Shown here: in pieces, positions 5,662 through 5,863 of the stretch
Position numbering within the stretch: the stretch's first letter is position 1
How the letters are laid out: each line of letters begins with the position of its first letter
Origin: Nitrospiraceae bacterium
GTDB taxonomy: Bacteria > Nitrospirota > Nitrospiria > Nitrospirales > UBA8639
Assembly (NCBI GenBank): GCA_003523945.1
Contig: DOFS01000626.1
Coordinates: 1 to 5,863 of the forward strand
DNA length: 5,863 nt
Direction of reading: 5' to 3'
Notes under the pieces: generated by a model
Seen by the model: only the letters and a program-made list of their open reading frames with translations
Told to the model about the DNA's origin: nothing
The model's database searches: none
Position numbers and translations under genes: made by a program

Positions 5662-5863
5662 ATGAGAATGTTTTGTAAAATTTTCATGTCAACAATCTGC
5701 GGAATGTTCATCGCGGTGGGTTTCTATGGGACCGTGGACGTTTGGGCCCAGTTGACCGGTTCAGACAAACTGGTGCCGGTGGTATGGAATAACGGCAAGG
5801 TCTATTTCTTCCAGGGAGGTGAGTATGCCCGATACGACATTACCCGGGATATGGCGGACAGTG
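5662..5863 (+). CDS. Secreted hemopexin-repeat protein, N-terminal part (partial)
   Basis: The first 67 residues of a gene that leaves the window. Residues 1-29 form a signal peptide: a basic start (MRMFCK), a hydrophobic core (about 7-24) and V-W-A before a likely cleavage at A29/Q30. Then comes VVWNNGKVYFFQGGEYARYDITRDMAD (residues 40-66 in two halves: VVWNNGKVYFFQGG, then EYARYDITRDMAD), a good match to a hemopexin-like repeat with its aromatic YFF and the Y-x-R-Y-D motif. Such repeats form four-bladed propellers that bind partners or metals, and several usually follow in tandem. The ATG at 5662 is preceded by GAGAAAGGGA (5645-5654), a good ribosome-binding site; the ATG at 5657 stops after two codons. 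The mature protein is expected in the periplasm or outside the cell. Partner and role are unknown. Confidence 0.85.
   Translation, partial: MRMFCKIFMSTICGMFIAVGFYGTVDVWAQLTGSDKLVPVVWNNGKVYFFQGGEYARYDITRDMADS

Overview
The window looks like accessory DNA from an environmental Gram-negative bacterium. The RND efflux-pump fragment and the exported hemopexin-like protein imply an outer membrane or at least an export-rich envelope. Dispersed palindromic repeats fill the spaces between genes. Their look, especially the fold-back at about 860-940, reminds me of Nitrospira-type (Nitrospirota) genomes. That is recollection only; no marker gene fixes the taxonomy.

Layout from left to right: the 3' end of an RND permease (1-534, +); a 468-base gap with a decayed repeat, an inverted repeat and a fold-back ending in a terminator-like hairpin; a complete DEAD-box RNA helicase (1003-2268, +); a structured repeat (2491-2682, family 2 copy A); a 94-bp element with terminal inverted repeats (2712-2805, family 1); the last 57 codons of an ISL3-type transposase (2818-2988, +); an AT-rich gene on the opposite strand for a 476-residue beta-helix/membrane protein with a Cys/His N-terminus (3055-4485, -); a second family 1 copy (4541-4620); an inverted, diverged copy of family 2 carrying a 24-bp palindromic insert (4978-5215); a possible coding relic (5339-5581, -); and the start of a secreted hemopexin-repeat protein (5662-5863, +).

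The genes do not form one operon. The RND pump and the helicase are probably resident genes. The 2491-5215 segment behaves like an island: one low-GC gene sits between two different repeat families, with a transposase remnant beside it. The most distinctive signals are this nested repeat architecture, the family 2 element whose nested stems persist although the stem sequences differ, and the apparent empty/filled site pair for the 24-bp insert. All structure calls were made by eye.
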